Below are positions 19,909-28,142 of a DNA stretch of 64,000 nucleotides, piece after piece. Source of the DNA: Erwinia_E haradaeae_B (GTDB lineage Bacteria; Pseudomonadota; Gammaproteobacteria; Enterobacterales; Enterobacteriaceae); NCBI RefSeq assembly GCF_900698985.1, contig NZ_LR217730.1, positions 930,001 through 994,000 on the forward strand, read 5' to 3'. Under the pieces are notes generated by a model that ran no database searches, was not told where the DNA came from, and worked only from the letters and a program-made list of their open reading frames with translations. How positions within the stretch are numbered: position 1 is the first letter of the stretch; each line of letters starts with the position of its first letter. The position numbers and the translations under genes were made by a program.

Positions 19909-21297
19909 GTGGATTATTTACCTATTTTTGCTAACCTAAGACAAAAGTCAGTACTAGTAGTAGGCGGTGGTAAAACAGCAGCCCGAAAAATTCAACTACT
20001 AACTCAGGCTGGAGCTAATGTACGGGTTGTGTCTTGTAAATTATCCAAGACATTATTAGATATGATAGCAACGAATAATGTTCAATGGATAGCAAAAATT
20101 TATCATCCTAACCAACTTGCACAAGTTTTTCTAGTAATTGCTGCCACGGATGATTCTCAACTAAATAGTCGAATATATCAAGATGCTACTGATCGATATC
20201 TACTAGCTAATGTAGTTGATGAACTACCAAACTGTTCTTTTATTTTTCCTTCTATTATTGACCGATCCCCAGTGGTCATAGCTATTTCATCTGGTGGAAC
20301 AGCTCCTGTGCTATCACGATTATTACGTGAAAAAATAGAATCTTTATTACCATCTCATATAGGAAAAATGGCAAAAATAGCAAATCAGTGGCGTAATAAA
20401 GTTAAAGCGCGTTTTTATATATTGTCAGACCGTCGTCATTTTTGGGATAAAGCTTTTAATGGTTTATTCTCTAGTCATATAGCCTCTGGAAATATAGATG
20501 AGGCAAAACGTGTCTTAGATCGCCAGTTAGGTGATATAAACGTATCACTAGGTGAAATCACTTTAGTAGGCGCAGGACCAGGTAGTAGTGGACTACTAAC
20601 TTTGCGTGGATTACAGGCAATGCAACTAGCTGATGTATTATTATATGACTATTTAGTCAGTGATGAAATTTTAAACTTAGGTAGACGAGATGCTGAGCGT
20701 ATATGCGTAGGGAAGCGTGCTAATGCTCATAGCATTTCGCAGAAAGATATTAACCATATGTTAATAAAATTAGCAAAACAAGGTAAAAGAGTTGTTCGTT
20801 TAAAAGGTGGCGACCCCTTCATCTTTGGTCGTGGTGGTGAAGAACTTCAAGCGGCAGCATTAGCTGGTATTCCATTTCAGGTAGTACCTGGCGTAACCGC
20901 AGCTATTGGCGTTACTGCATATGCTGGCATTCCATTGACGCATAGAGACTATGCGCAGAGCGTTTTATTTGTTACCGGACATTGCCGTGACAATGGGACA
21001 GTCATAGACTGGTCAACACTATCTAACTCGGATCAGACGTTAGTGATTTATATGGGCTCTATAACTGCAGATAAAATTTCTCACCAATTAATCAGACATG
21101 GTCGCGATCTAAAAACACCCGTGGCTGTTATTAGCCGAGGAACACATCAAGACCAGCAAGTTAAAACCGGAACATTAAAAAACCTATTCGAACTCACACG
21201 ACATACCTCCGCTCCAACTTTATTAGTTATAGGTGCGGTGGTTAACCTGCATCAACAATTAGCATGGTATCAGAATTCCAAGAAAATACATGGATAA
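19909..21297 (+). CDS. cysG: Siroheme synthase CysG (multifunctional)
   Basis: CysG makes siroheme from uroporphyrinogen III by methylation, dehydrogenation and iron insertion, supplying the CysI cofactor. The N-terminal dehydrogenase/ferrochelatase half has the NAD-binding VVGGGKTAARK and the conserved Asp in LLANVVDELP; the C-terminal methyltransferase half has LVGAGPGSSGLLTLRG, VRLKGGDPFIFGRGGEE, VPGVTAAIGVTAYAGIPLTHRD and YMGS. I choose the GTG at 19909 because GAAGG sits five bases before it and it reproduces the family start; an in-frame ATG four codons upstream (19897) has no ribosome binding site. That gives 462 residues against 457 in E. coli. The gene sits just ahead of cysDNC (37-bp gap to cysD), an arrangement I recall from several Enterobacterales other than E. 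coli. Confidence 0.95.
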   Translation: MDYLPIFANLRQKSVLVVGGGKTAARKIQLLTQAGANVRVVSCKLSKTLLDMIATNNVQWIAKIYHPNQLAQVFLVIAATDDSQLNSRIYQDATDRYLLANVVDELPNCSFIFPSIIDRSPVVIAISSGGTAPVLSRLLREKIESLLPSHIGKMAKIANQWRNKVKARFYILSDRRHFWDKAFNGLFSSHIASGNIDEAKRVLDRQLGDINVSLGEITLVGAGPGSSGLLTLRGLQAMQLADVLLYDYLVSDEILNLGRRDAERICVGKRANAHSISQKDINHMLIKLAKQGKRVVRLKGGDPFIFGRGGEELQAAALAGIPFQVVPGVTAAIGVTAYAGIPLTHRDYAQSVLFVTGHCRDNGTVIDWSTLSNSDQTLVIYMGSITADKISHQLIRHGRDLKTPVAVISRGTHQDQQVKTGTLKNLFELTRHTSAPTLLVIGAVVNLHQQLAWYQNSKKIHG

Positions 21298-21334
21298 CAG
21301 GTTTATATATTCTAACTTTTCTTAAGGACATATT

Positions 21335-22243
21335 ATGGATTTAAAAAAACTAACTTATTTACGTCAACTAGAAGCGGAAAGTATTTATATTATCCGCGAA
21401 GTTGTAGCAGAGTTCGCTAATCCAGTAATGTTATATTCTATTGGCAAAGACTCATCAGTAATGTTACATTTAGCACGTAAAGCCTTCTATCCAGGTACCA
21501 TATCATTTCCTCTGTTACATGTGGATACTGGATGGAAATTTCACGAAATGTATGAATTTCGTGATCATACTGTAAAAGAACTGGGTCTAGAACTATTAGT
21601 TTATCGCAATCCAATAGGGGAAGAAGTAGGTATTAATCCATTCAAGCATAGTAGTGCACAATATACAGATATTATGAAAACTGAAGGTCTTAAACAAGCC
21701 CTAGATAAATATGGCTTTGATGCAGCTTTTGGAGGAGCCCGCCGTGATGAAGAAAAGTCACGCGCTAAAGAGCGTATCTATTCCTTCCGTGATCGTTTTC
21801 ATCGATGGGACCCTAAAAACCAACGCCCAGAGTTATGGAATAACTATAATGGAATCATTAATAAAGGTGAAAGTATTCGTGTATTTCCGCTCTCTAACTG
21901 GACTGAAATAGATATCTGGGAATATATTTTTCTTGAAGATATTAAAATTGTTCCGTTATATCTAGCAGATGTTCGCCCAGTTCTAAAACGTGACGGTATA
22001 ATCATAGTGATTAATGATAATCGAATCAATTTAAAACCTGATGAAATTATTGAGCAACGCATGGTACGGTTTCGAACCCTCGGTTGCTGGCCGCTAACTG
22101 GAGCAATAGAATCAACAGCAAATACAGTACCTGCTATTATCTCAGAAATGCTTCTCAGTACAAGTAGTGAGCGCACAGGTCGCATGATAGATCACGACCA
22201 AACCAGCTCTATGGAACTAAAAAAACGACAAGGTTATTTCTAA
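21335..22243 (+). CDS. cysD: Sulfate adenylyltransferase subunit 2 CysD
   Basis: CysD is the catalytic adenylyltransferase subunit of ATP sulfurylase, forming APS from sulfate and ATP with energy from GTP hydrolysis by CysN. The 302-residue protein equals the E. coli length. It carries the PP-loop SIGKDSS at residues 35-41, LLHVDTGWKFHEMYEFRD, AFGGARRDEEKSRAKER and RFRTLGCWPLTGA, and ends with KKRQGYF. AAGGA precedes the ATG. It is second in the cysG-cysD-cysN-cysC operon, with only 9 bp to cysN. Confidence 0.98.
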   Translation: MDLKKLTYLRQLEAESIYIIREVVAEFANPVMLYSIGKDSSVMLHLARKAFYPGTISFPLLHVDTGWKFHEMYEFRDHTVKELGLELLVYRNPIGEEVGINPFKHSSAQYTDIMKTEGLKQALDKYGFDAAFGGARRDEEKSRAKERIYSFRDRFHRWDPKNQRPELWNNYNGIINKGESIRVFPLSNWTEIDIWEYIFLEDIKIVPLYLADVRPVLKRDGIIIVINDNRINLKPDEIIEQRMVRFRTLGCWPLTGAIESTANTVPAIISEMLLSTSSERTGRMIDHDQTSSMELKKRQGYF

Positions 22244-22252
22244 GGAAATTTT

Positions 22253-23653
22253 ATGACCACTTTGATTACAACAGATAACCTCGCTCAGAAAAATTCAGAA
22301 ATATGGACATATAAAGAAAAAAACCAAAGCCTATTGCGATTTCTTACATGTGGTAGTGTAGATGACGGTAAAAGCACACTTATTGGTCGCTTGTTACATG
22401 ACACAAAACACATTTATGACGATCAGTTACTATCGTTAAAAAATGATAGCAAACGTCATGGGTCTCAAGGAAATAAACTAGATCTAGCATTTTTAGTAGA
22501 TGGATTACAGGCTGAGCGTGAACAAGGTATTACTATTGATGTTGCATATCGGTATTTTTCTACCAATCGTCGTAAATTTATCATCGCTGACACTCCGGGT
22601 CATGAACAATATACGCGCAATATGGCAACTGGCGCTTCTACTTGTGATCTAGCCATCCTACTTATTGATGCACAAAAAGGCATTTTACAACAAACCCGTC
22701 GACATAGTTTAATTGCTACACTTTTAGGTATTAAACACTTAATCGTGGCTATTAATAAAATGGATTTAGTACATTATAAAGAAGATATTTTTCAGGTAAT
22801 TCAGAGAGATTTTCTTAATTTTTCAACTAAACTGCCTTCTATTGTTAATATTCACTGTATACCTATATCTGCTTTAGAGGGTGTAAATGTTACTGGAGCC
22901 ACTGGTCAGATACATTGGTATAAAGGTTCAACTCTTTTAAAACTACTAGAAACTATTGAAGTCCATCGCGAAATCATAAAACAACCTGTACGCTTTCCAG
23001 TGCAATATATTAATCGTCCAAATTTCGATTTTCGTGGCTATTCTGGCACACTTTCTTCTGGAATTTTACAAGTAGGACAATTAATAAAAGCTATGCCAAG
23101 CGGGATAAAGTCCAATATATCTCGCATAGTAACATTTGATGGTAATCTAGACTATGCTATTGCGGGAGAAGCAATTACTGTAGTATTGCAAAACGAAATT
23201 GATATTAGCCGTGGAGATCTTCTAATAGACGCAGAGGATACATTAATACCAGTCCGATGTGCTAGTATAGATATAGTCTGGATGGCAGAAAAGCCACTGA
23301 TTCCAGGCAGTATTTTTAATGTAAAAATCGCTAATAAATTAACCTCTATGCGTATTGATAAAATTTGTTACCAGATAAATATTAATAACTTTACGCAGCA
23401 TGCCAGTAAAGATCTCCCGCTAAATGCAATAGGTCGTGTAGACATTATATTTGATGAAATTCTTTCAGTTGATACTTACGAAAAAAATCAAGTGACTGGC
23501 TCAATGATTATCATCGATCGTCTCAGTAACGCCACTGTAGGAGCTGGGATGATACGTCAAGTATCATCAGACCCTATCAATACTAACGGAATTAACCATG
23601 AGTCTTTTGAGATAGAGCTGAAGGCTCTTATACGTCGTCATTTCCCGCAGTAG
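22253..23653 (+). CDS. cysN: Sulfate adenylyltransferase subunit 1 CysN (GTPase)
   Basis: CysN is the EF-Tu-like GTPase subunit of ATP sulfurylase. The G motifs are present: G1 GSVDDGKST (34-42), the switch region EREQGITIDVAYRYF, G3 DTPGHEQYTRNMATGAS and G4 NKMDL, followed by beta-barrel domains. The product has 466 residues against 475 in E. coli; it stops at RRHFPQ and lacks the short tail after that point. This is a minor truncation that should not affect the catalytic core. AAGGA precedes the ATG, and cysC follows after 31 bp. Confidence 0.97.
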   Translation: MTTLITTDNLAQKNSEIWTYKEKNQSLLRFLTCGSVDDGKSTLIGRLLHDTKHIYDDQLLSLKNDSKRHGSQGNKLDLAFLVDGLQAEREQGITIDVAYRYFSTNRRKFIIADTPGHEQYTRNMATGASTCDLAILLIDAQKGILQQTRRHSLIATLLGIKHLIVAINKMDLVHYKEDIFQVIQRDFLNFSTKLPSIVNIHCIPISALEGVNVTGATGQIHWYKGSTLLKLLETIEVHREIIKQPVRFPVQYINRPNFDFRGYSGTLSSGILQVGQLIKAMPSGIKSNISRIVTFDGNLDYAIAGEAITVVLQNEIDISRGDLLIDAEDTLIPVRCASIDIVWMAEKPLIPGSIFNVKIANKLTSMRIDKICYQININNFTQHASKDLPLNAIGRVDIIFDEILSVDTYEKNQVTGSMIIIDRLSNATVGAGMIRQVSSDPINTNGINHESFEIELKALIRRHFPQ

Positions 23654-23684
23654 CGTACATCTCATCTTACAACATAGGCGAAAC

Positions 23685-24290
23685 ATGATACAGGATCAGA
23701 AAAATATAATATGGCATAATCATCCAATTACTTGCCAATCTCGAGAAACATTACATGGTCATAAAGGTATAGTTTTATGGTTTACTGGCCTATCCGGATC
23801 AGGTAAATCCACCATAGCCGGATCAGTAGAAGAAAAACTTTACCAGCTAGGTGCAAGCAGTTATGTGCTTGATGGGGATAATTTAAGGCATGGTTTATGC
23901 AGAGACCTTGGTTTTGATAAACCTGATCGTTATGAAAATATCCGAAGAGTTGGTGAAGTGGCAAAACTCATGGTAGATGCTGGTTTAATTGTCCTGACTG
24001 CATTAATTTCCCCTTATCGCTCCGAACGTCAAATGGTGCGTGAAATGTTAACAAAGGAGAAATTTGTAGAGATTTTTATCGATACACCTTTCGCCATATG
24101 TGAGGCACGCGACCCAAAAGGTTTATATCAGAAAGCGCGTAGCGGAACAATACCCCACTTTACTGGTATTAATTCAGAGTATCAGATTCCAATCCAACCT
24201 GAAATACGACTAAACGGTGAACACAAAGTGTCACATTTATCTGACAAAGTATTAGAATTTTTACGTTCAAGAAATGTTCTTTCAATTTAA
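23685..24290 (+). CDS. cysC: Adenylylsulfate (APS) kinase CysC
   Basis: CysC phosphorylates APS to PAPS, the substrate of CysH. The 201-residue protein has the E. coli length, a P-loop GLSGSGKS at 35-42, the LDGDNLRHGL substrate motif, RRVGEVAKLM, and S109 in LISPYRSERQ, which aligns with the phosphorylated serine of the E. coli enzyme. It is the last gene of the cysG-cysDNC operon; a hairpin follows 33 bp downstream. Confidence 0.97.
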   Translation: MIQDQKNIIWHNHPITCQSRETLHGHKGIVLWFTGLSGSGKSTIAGSVEEKLYQLGASSYVLDGDNLRHGLCRDLGFDKPDRYENIRRVGEVAKLMVDAGLIVLTALISPYRSERQMVREMLTKEKFVEIFIDTPFAICEARDPKGLYQKARSGTIPHFTGINSEYQIPIQPEIRLNGEHKVSHLSDKVLEFLRSRNVLSI

Positions 24291-24322
24291 AAATAATGAT
24301 GGGATATATATGGTCTCTTCAC

Positions 24323-24351
24323 AAATGCAAAAAATAATCTTTTATGCATTT
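24323..24351 (+). terminator. Possible terminator of the cysG-cysDNC operon
   Basis: AAATGCA (24323-24329) pairs with TGCATTT (24345-24351), and with one mismatch the stem extends inward through an A/T block to about 12 bp around a 7-base loop. The U-run after the stem is short (TTTTG), so termination may be weak. Confidence 0.35.
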
Positions 24352-24493
24352 TGTAATAATTTAGGTCGATGTTACCTAAAGCATATAATAAAAAATTTAA
24401 TATTATTACTTTTTACAATTTCGAAAGATAATAATTATTTCTAAAAATAGTGACAACCATGTAATATAGAAAAACGTTGAATAGAGAGGCATT

Positions 24494-24715
24494 TTGGGTA
24501 AATTAATATTATTATTACTAATTCTTTTAAGTTGGCTGCAATATTCTCTTTGGTTAGGAAAAAATGGAATCAATAGTTTTTATCGTATCAATAGCGATCT
24601 AAAACTACAAAAAGAATATAATTCTATTCTTAAAGAAAGAAATGAAAAACTTTTATCGAGAATTAATGATTTAAATAATTCTGACGAAATTCTTAAAGAG
24701 CCAAATACTCAATAA
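24494..24715 (+). CDS. ftsB: Cell division protein FtsB, C-terminally truncated
   Basis: FtsB is a small bitopic protein that joins FtsL and FtsQ in the divisome. The N-terminal residues GKLILLLLILLSWLQYSLW form the membrane segment, followed by GKNGI and a heptad-like coiled coil ending in INDLNN, all matching E. coli FtsB. The product has 73 residues against 103. It stops where the family continues to a periplasmic tail that in E. coli contacts FtsQ. The start is TTG with AGAGG upstream. I found no convincing continuation in another frame. The gene lies between cysC and ispD as in E. coli, so the identity is secure, but the protein may be only partly functional. Confidence 0.88.
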   Translation: MGKLILLLLILLSWLQYSLWLGKNGINSFYRINSDLKLQKEYNSILKERNEKLLSRINDLNNSDEILKEPNTQ

Positions 24716-24911
24716 ACACGAAATATACAACAAATAAAAATTTTATATGACCTTAGATTATATATATAGTACATACAATATTACTAAGATAACTCTAAGA
24801 AACTGAATCTAATCTACCAGAAAAGTTATTATTTATACTCTGATTAAGGGTTATCGCTATAAGCGTATCAAACAAGCAGATGATATTTTTATATATATAT
24901 AATAAAACATC

Positions 24912-26102
24912 ATGGAAAATAATACCTCATTGATAGATGTAGTCGCTATAGTACCTGCTGCAGGAATAGGTAGTCGTATGCAATCTAAGCGACCTAAGCA
25001 ATACCTCACTGTTGCCGGAAAAACAATTCTAGAGCATACTTTAAATGTATTGTTACAAAATATAGAAATTAAAAAAATAATAGTTGCGTTACATCCAGAA
25101 GATGTATATTTTAATCAACTATCAGTGGCTCGTAATTTACGTATCACTACTGTTATCGGCGGAAAATGGCGTGCTACTTCAGTACTAGCAGCTCTCCAAG
25201 CGGCTCCACCTGTTCAATGGGTATTAGTACACGATGCTGCCCGACCTTGTTTACACTCAGAAGACTTACAACGCATTCTAAGTCTTACTTTAAATAGCAA
25301 AATTGGTGGTGTTTTAGCGCTTCCAGTACGTGATACCATTAAACAGGCTGTAAATGGAAGTAATCAGATTTATACTAGTAAACAACGTGAGTCTTTATGG
25401 CATGCATTAACACCGCAATTATTTCCATTAAAATTGCTATTAAATTGCTTAAGAAAAGCAATTGATTTAGGGAAGCATATTACTGATGAAGCATCAGCAC
25501 TGGAATGCTGTGGCTATCAACCTGAATTAATTAAAGGACGTAGTGATAATTTAAAAGTTACATATCCAGAAGATTTAGCATTGGCTGAATATTATCTCTC
25601 TACGAACGTTAATCTATCAGGACATACTATGCGTATTGGTCATGGTTTTGATATGCATGCATTTGGCGGTATTAGACCACTCATGCTCTGTGGTGTTCTG
25701 ATTCCTAATCATCAAGGACTTCTAGCTCACTCTGATGGTGATGTAGCGCTGCATGCACTTACTGATGCATTACTTGGCGCAGCAGCCCTAGGGGACCTGG
25801 GCACTCTTTTTTCCGAAAACAATCCTCTCTACAAAGGAATAGATAGTCGTTTTCTTTTACGTGAAGTGTTTATACGTATTACAGAAAAACATTATCAAAT
25901 CGAAAATATTGACCTTACAATTATTGCGCAAATTCCAAAAATCATGCCTTATATAACACAAATGCGTATAAATATTTCCGAAGACTTATGCATACATAAA
26001 AATAGCGTAAACATCAAGGCTACAACTACAGAAAAGCTAGGCTGTATTGGGCGAAAAGAAGGCATTGCCTGTGAAGCTGTTTTATTGTTAAGAAGATCGT
26101 AA
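24912..26102 (+). CDS. ispDF: IspD-IspF fusion (MEP isoprenoid pathway)
   Basis: One open frame of 396 codons encodes both 2-C-methyl-D-erythritol 4-phosphate cytidylyltransferase (IspD, residues 1 to about 235) and 2-C-methyl-D-erythritol 2,4-cyclodiphosphate synthase (IspF, 240-396). IspD shows VPAAGIGSRMQSKRPKQYL, VLVHDAARPC and TDEASALE. IspF shows MRIGHGFDMHAFGG with the metal-binding Asp/His, AHSDGDVALHALTDALLGA and KATTTEKLG. In E. coli these are two adjacent genes; here the IspD stop is gone. An ATG at 25629 with AGGA six bases upstream begins exactly at the normal IspF start, so IspF may also be made separately. Natural IspDF fusions exist in other lineages; this one looks independently formed because both halves are enterobacterial. 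Confidence 0.95.
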   Translation: MENNTSLIDVVAIVPAAGIGSRMQSKRPKQYLTVAGKTILEHTLNVLLQNIEIKKIIVALHPEDVYFNQLSVARNLRITTVIGGKWRATSVLAALQAAPPVQWVLVHDAARPCLHSEDLQRILSLTLNSKIGGVLALPVRDTIKQAVNGSNQIYTSKQRESLWHALTPQLFPLKLLLNCLRKAIDLGKHITDEASALECCGYQPELIKGRSDNLKVTYPEDLALAEYYLSTNVNLSGHTMRIGHGFDMHAFGGIRPLMLCGVLIPNHQGLLAHSDGDVALHALTDALLGAAALGDLGTLFSENNPLYKGIDSRFLLREVFIRITEKHYQIENIDLTIIAQIPKIMPYITQMRINISEDLCIHKNSVNIKATTTEKLGCIGRKEGIACEAVLLLRRS

Positions 26103-26801
26103 GCAATTTAAACAAGATTCTCTATTATAAATAATAATACCCTAGATTATATGTAGTATCTGTATACTAAAAGTTAAATATTATCCACAATCAATATCAT
26201 TGATGTTTTTTAAAAAAAATTAACCAACAATTAAAAAGCTAGAAGCTACTCATTAGAAATAAAAATAAATTGTCATAATTATAGATTATGACAATTTATT
26301 TTTTTATAACTAACATTAATAATTCTAATCATGTTAAAGCTTGTAAATATCCAATTCTATACCACTTCTTTAAGATTTATAGACTAATTCGAATTTTATT
26401 CAATCACAAAAATCACATCTTTAGAACTATCTAATTATCATTAATTAATATAGACTGATTTTCCTCTATAACTAAATTTTAGATATTAAATCATTCTAAT
26501 CAAATATTTTTTACTTTACATATTATATTGTAAAAATTATCATTTATAAATAATAATATCTAATAAATGCATTTATATAAAATAGAATTAATCTTAAATA
26601 TAATCTATTATTATAATCTTCATTATTTAGATATAAAAGACTTAAGTAAAAACTTTTTTACTTAACACTATAAAAATACATAACAAACTCAACTGATTAG
26701 TCTAATCATAACACACACAATAAAAATAAATTAATTACCATCTTATAAAGATTATTTATCTTTTTTGTTAAAATTTTTCAGTCTAATTATATATTGAATT
26801 T
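26103..26801. other. Spacer between convergent ispDF and surA
   Basis: About 700 bp with no readable gene; truD, surE and other usual downstream neighbours of ispF are absent. It contains a strong hairpin (26261-26303) and one DnaA-box-like TTATCCACA at 26181-26189. Confidence 0.5.
26261..26303. terminator. Bidirectional rho-independent terminator
   Basis: A 19-bp perfect stem (arm AAAAATAAATTGTCATAAT, 26261-26279; complement at 26285-26303) with a 5-base loop. The right arm ends in a run of T and the left arm begins with A, giving U-tracts on both strands. It sits between ispDF (plus) and surA (minus), which converge here, so it can end both transcripts. Confidence 0.65.
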
Positions 26802-28082
26802 TTAAGTGCTAATCTTAACATAGGCAGAATTTCTCTCATCTTGCATCCAATTTTTCATTTCTTGGTAAAACTTACGATTAAATAATAAACGATAAGCTTT
26901 TTCTTTTTGCATGTCATAACTTTTGTCTATTATGCGAATATCAAGAATACGCATTACATGCCACCCAAATATAGAATGAACTGGCTGACTAATCTGGCCA
27001 ATTGTAAGATTCTTTAGCATGTCTCGATACTCTAGATCAAACTTTTCTACTGAGATCCAACCTAAATCATTAATATCACATGATGAACCAAACTCTTTCG
27101 CAAACTTTTTTCCAATTTTATTAAACGATCTTTTATTATTTACATGCATTGAAACGTACAATAACTTTTTTTTTGCTTCAGTATTGGACATCATTACTGA
27201 TGGTTTAAGTAAAATATGATCGGCATATAACTCAGTCACTAATGCCTGATTATTATCACCACGGATATCATTAACTTTTAAAATATAACAACCTGTACCA
27301 GAGTTAATCGGACCAATAATATCACCTTTATGTGAAAGCACTAAAGATTGAGAAAATAGAGATGGCAGTTCTTGTATTCTTTTCCAACCCATATCTATTC
27401 TTTGAATAGGCTGTAAGGTATTAAATTTTAAGGTATATATTTTATTCAAATCTACACCATTAGTGATATTTTGAATTAACTGTTGAATAATTTTTTTTTG
27501 GTTACTTAGTTGTTCTTGTGTTGAATTTACAGGTAATGGCAAAAAAATACTAGTAAGATTAAAATTAACTCTAGAACGTTGTTGCAAAGATATCTGCGTA
27601 GCCAATGAGTCCACCTCCTGAGGCGGTATACTTAAACGACGTCGCACTTCGCTATTACTAAATGCTCCTATTATCATATCCTGGCGTACTTGTTCACGAT
27701 AAGCAGCATAGTTTAATCCCTGCTGTTCCACATAATTATGTAACTGGGTTATATTTAGTCGGTTATTTTTAGCAATACTTAAAATCGCCTCTTCCAATTG
27801 CTCATTATTAACATAAATACCAGACTCTTCTGCTTTTTGTAGTAAAATCCTATCTATTATTAATTTTTCCAGAACCTGAGAATACAAAATATTTATATGA
27901 GGTAAGTTTTTACCAGATTTTTGTGCTTGTATTTTTACAGATCGTATTATACTACCCACATCACTATCTAATATTATATTATGATTTACAACAGCTGCAA
28001 TTCTATCTAAAACTTTTGGTTCTGAAAAAACCATTTTAGGCATTAATAATACACCAAGAATTAATAATTTCCACTTCATCAT
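26802..28082 (-). CDS. surA: Periplasmic chaperone / peptidyl-prolyl isomerase SurA
   Basis: SurA escorts unfolded outer-membrane proteins, including LptD, across the periplasm to the Bam complex. The 426-residue protein (E. coli 428) has a signal peptide ending near VFSEP, an N-terminal chaperone domain (DRIAAVVNHNIILDSDV, EVRRRLSIPPQEVDSLA), two parvulin-like domains (about 172-275 with DMGWKRIQELP; about 280-390 with DHILLKP, DLGWIS and FGWHVMRILDIR) and a short C-terminal helix. Both isomerase domains persist, though more diverged than the chaperone parts. It follows lptD by 60 bp on the same strand, the conserved lptD-surA arrangement; the usual next genes pdxA and rsmA are not found. 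Confidence 0.96.
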   Translation of the reverse strand: MMKWKLLILGVLLMPKMVFSEPKVLDRIAAVVNHNIILDSDVGSIIRSVKIQAQKSGKNLPHINILYSQVLEKLIIDRILLQKAEESGIYVNNEQLEEAILSIAKNNRLNITQLHNYVEQQGLNYAAYREQVRQDMIIGAFSNSEVRRRLSIPPQEVDSLATQISLQQRSRVNFNLTSIFLPLPVNSTQEQLSNQKKIIQQLIQNITNGVDLNKIYTLKFNTLQPIQRIDMGWKRIQELPSLFSQSLVLSHKGDIIGPINSGTGCYILKVNDIRGDNNQALVTELYADHILLKPSVMMSNTEAKKKLLYVSMHVNNKRSFNKIGKKFAKEFGSSCDINDLGWISVEKFDLEYRDMLKNLTIGQISQPVHSIFGWHVMRILDIRIIDKSYDMQKEKAYRLLFNRKFYQEMKNWMQDERNSAYVKIST

Positions 28083-28142
28083 ATTTTATCCATTCTCACT
28101 TCTCCTACTTTTTGAGTTAGTGATATTTTATAAATCATAATA

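Noticed and set aside
24716..24770. Out-of-frame continuation of ftsB after its stop
   Set aside because: Adjacent frames read short strings that do not align convincingly with the FtsB tail.
26181..26189. DnaA-box-like TTATCCACA, with others near 36997 and 46969
   Set aside because: The boxes are isolated and far apart, without the cluster, 13-mers or neighbouring mnmG/dnaA/dnaN genes expected of an origin.
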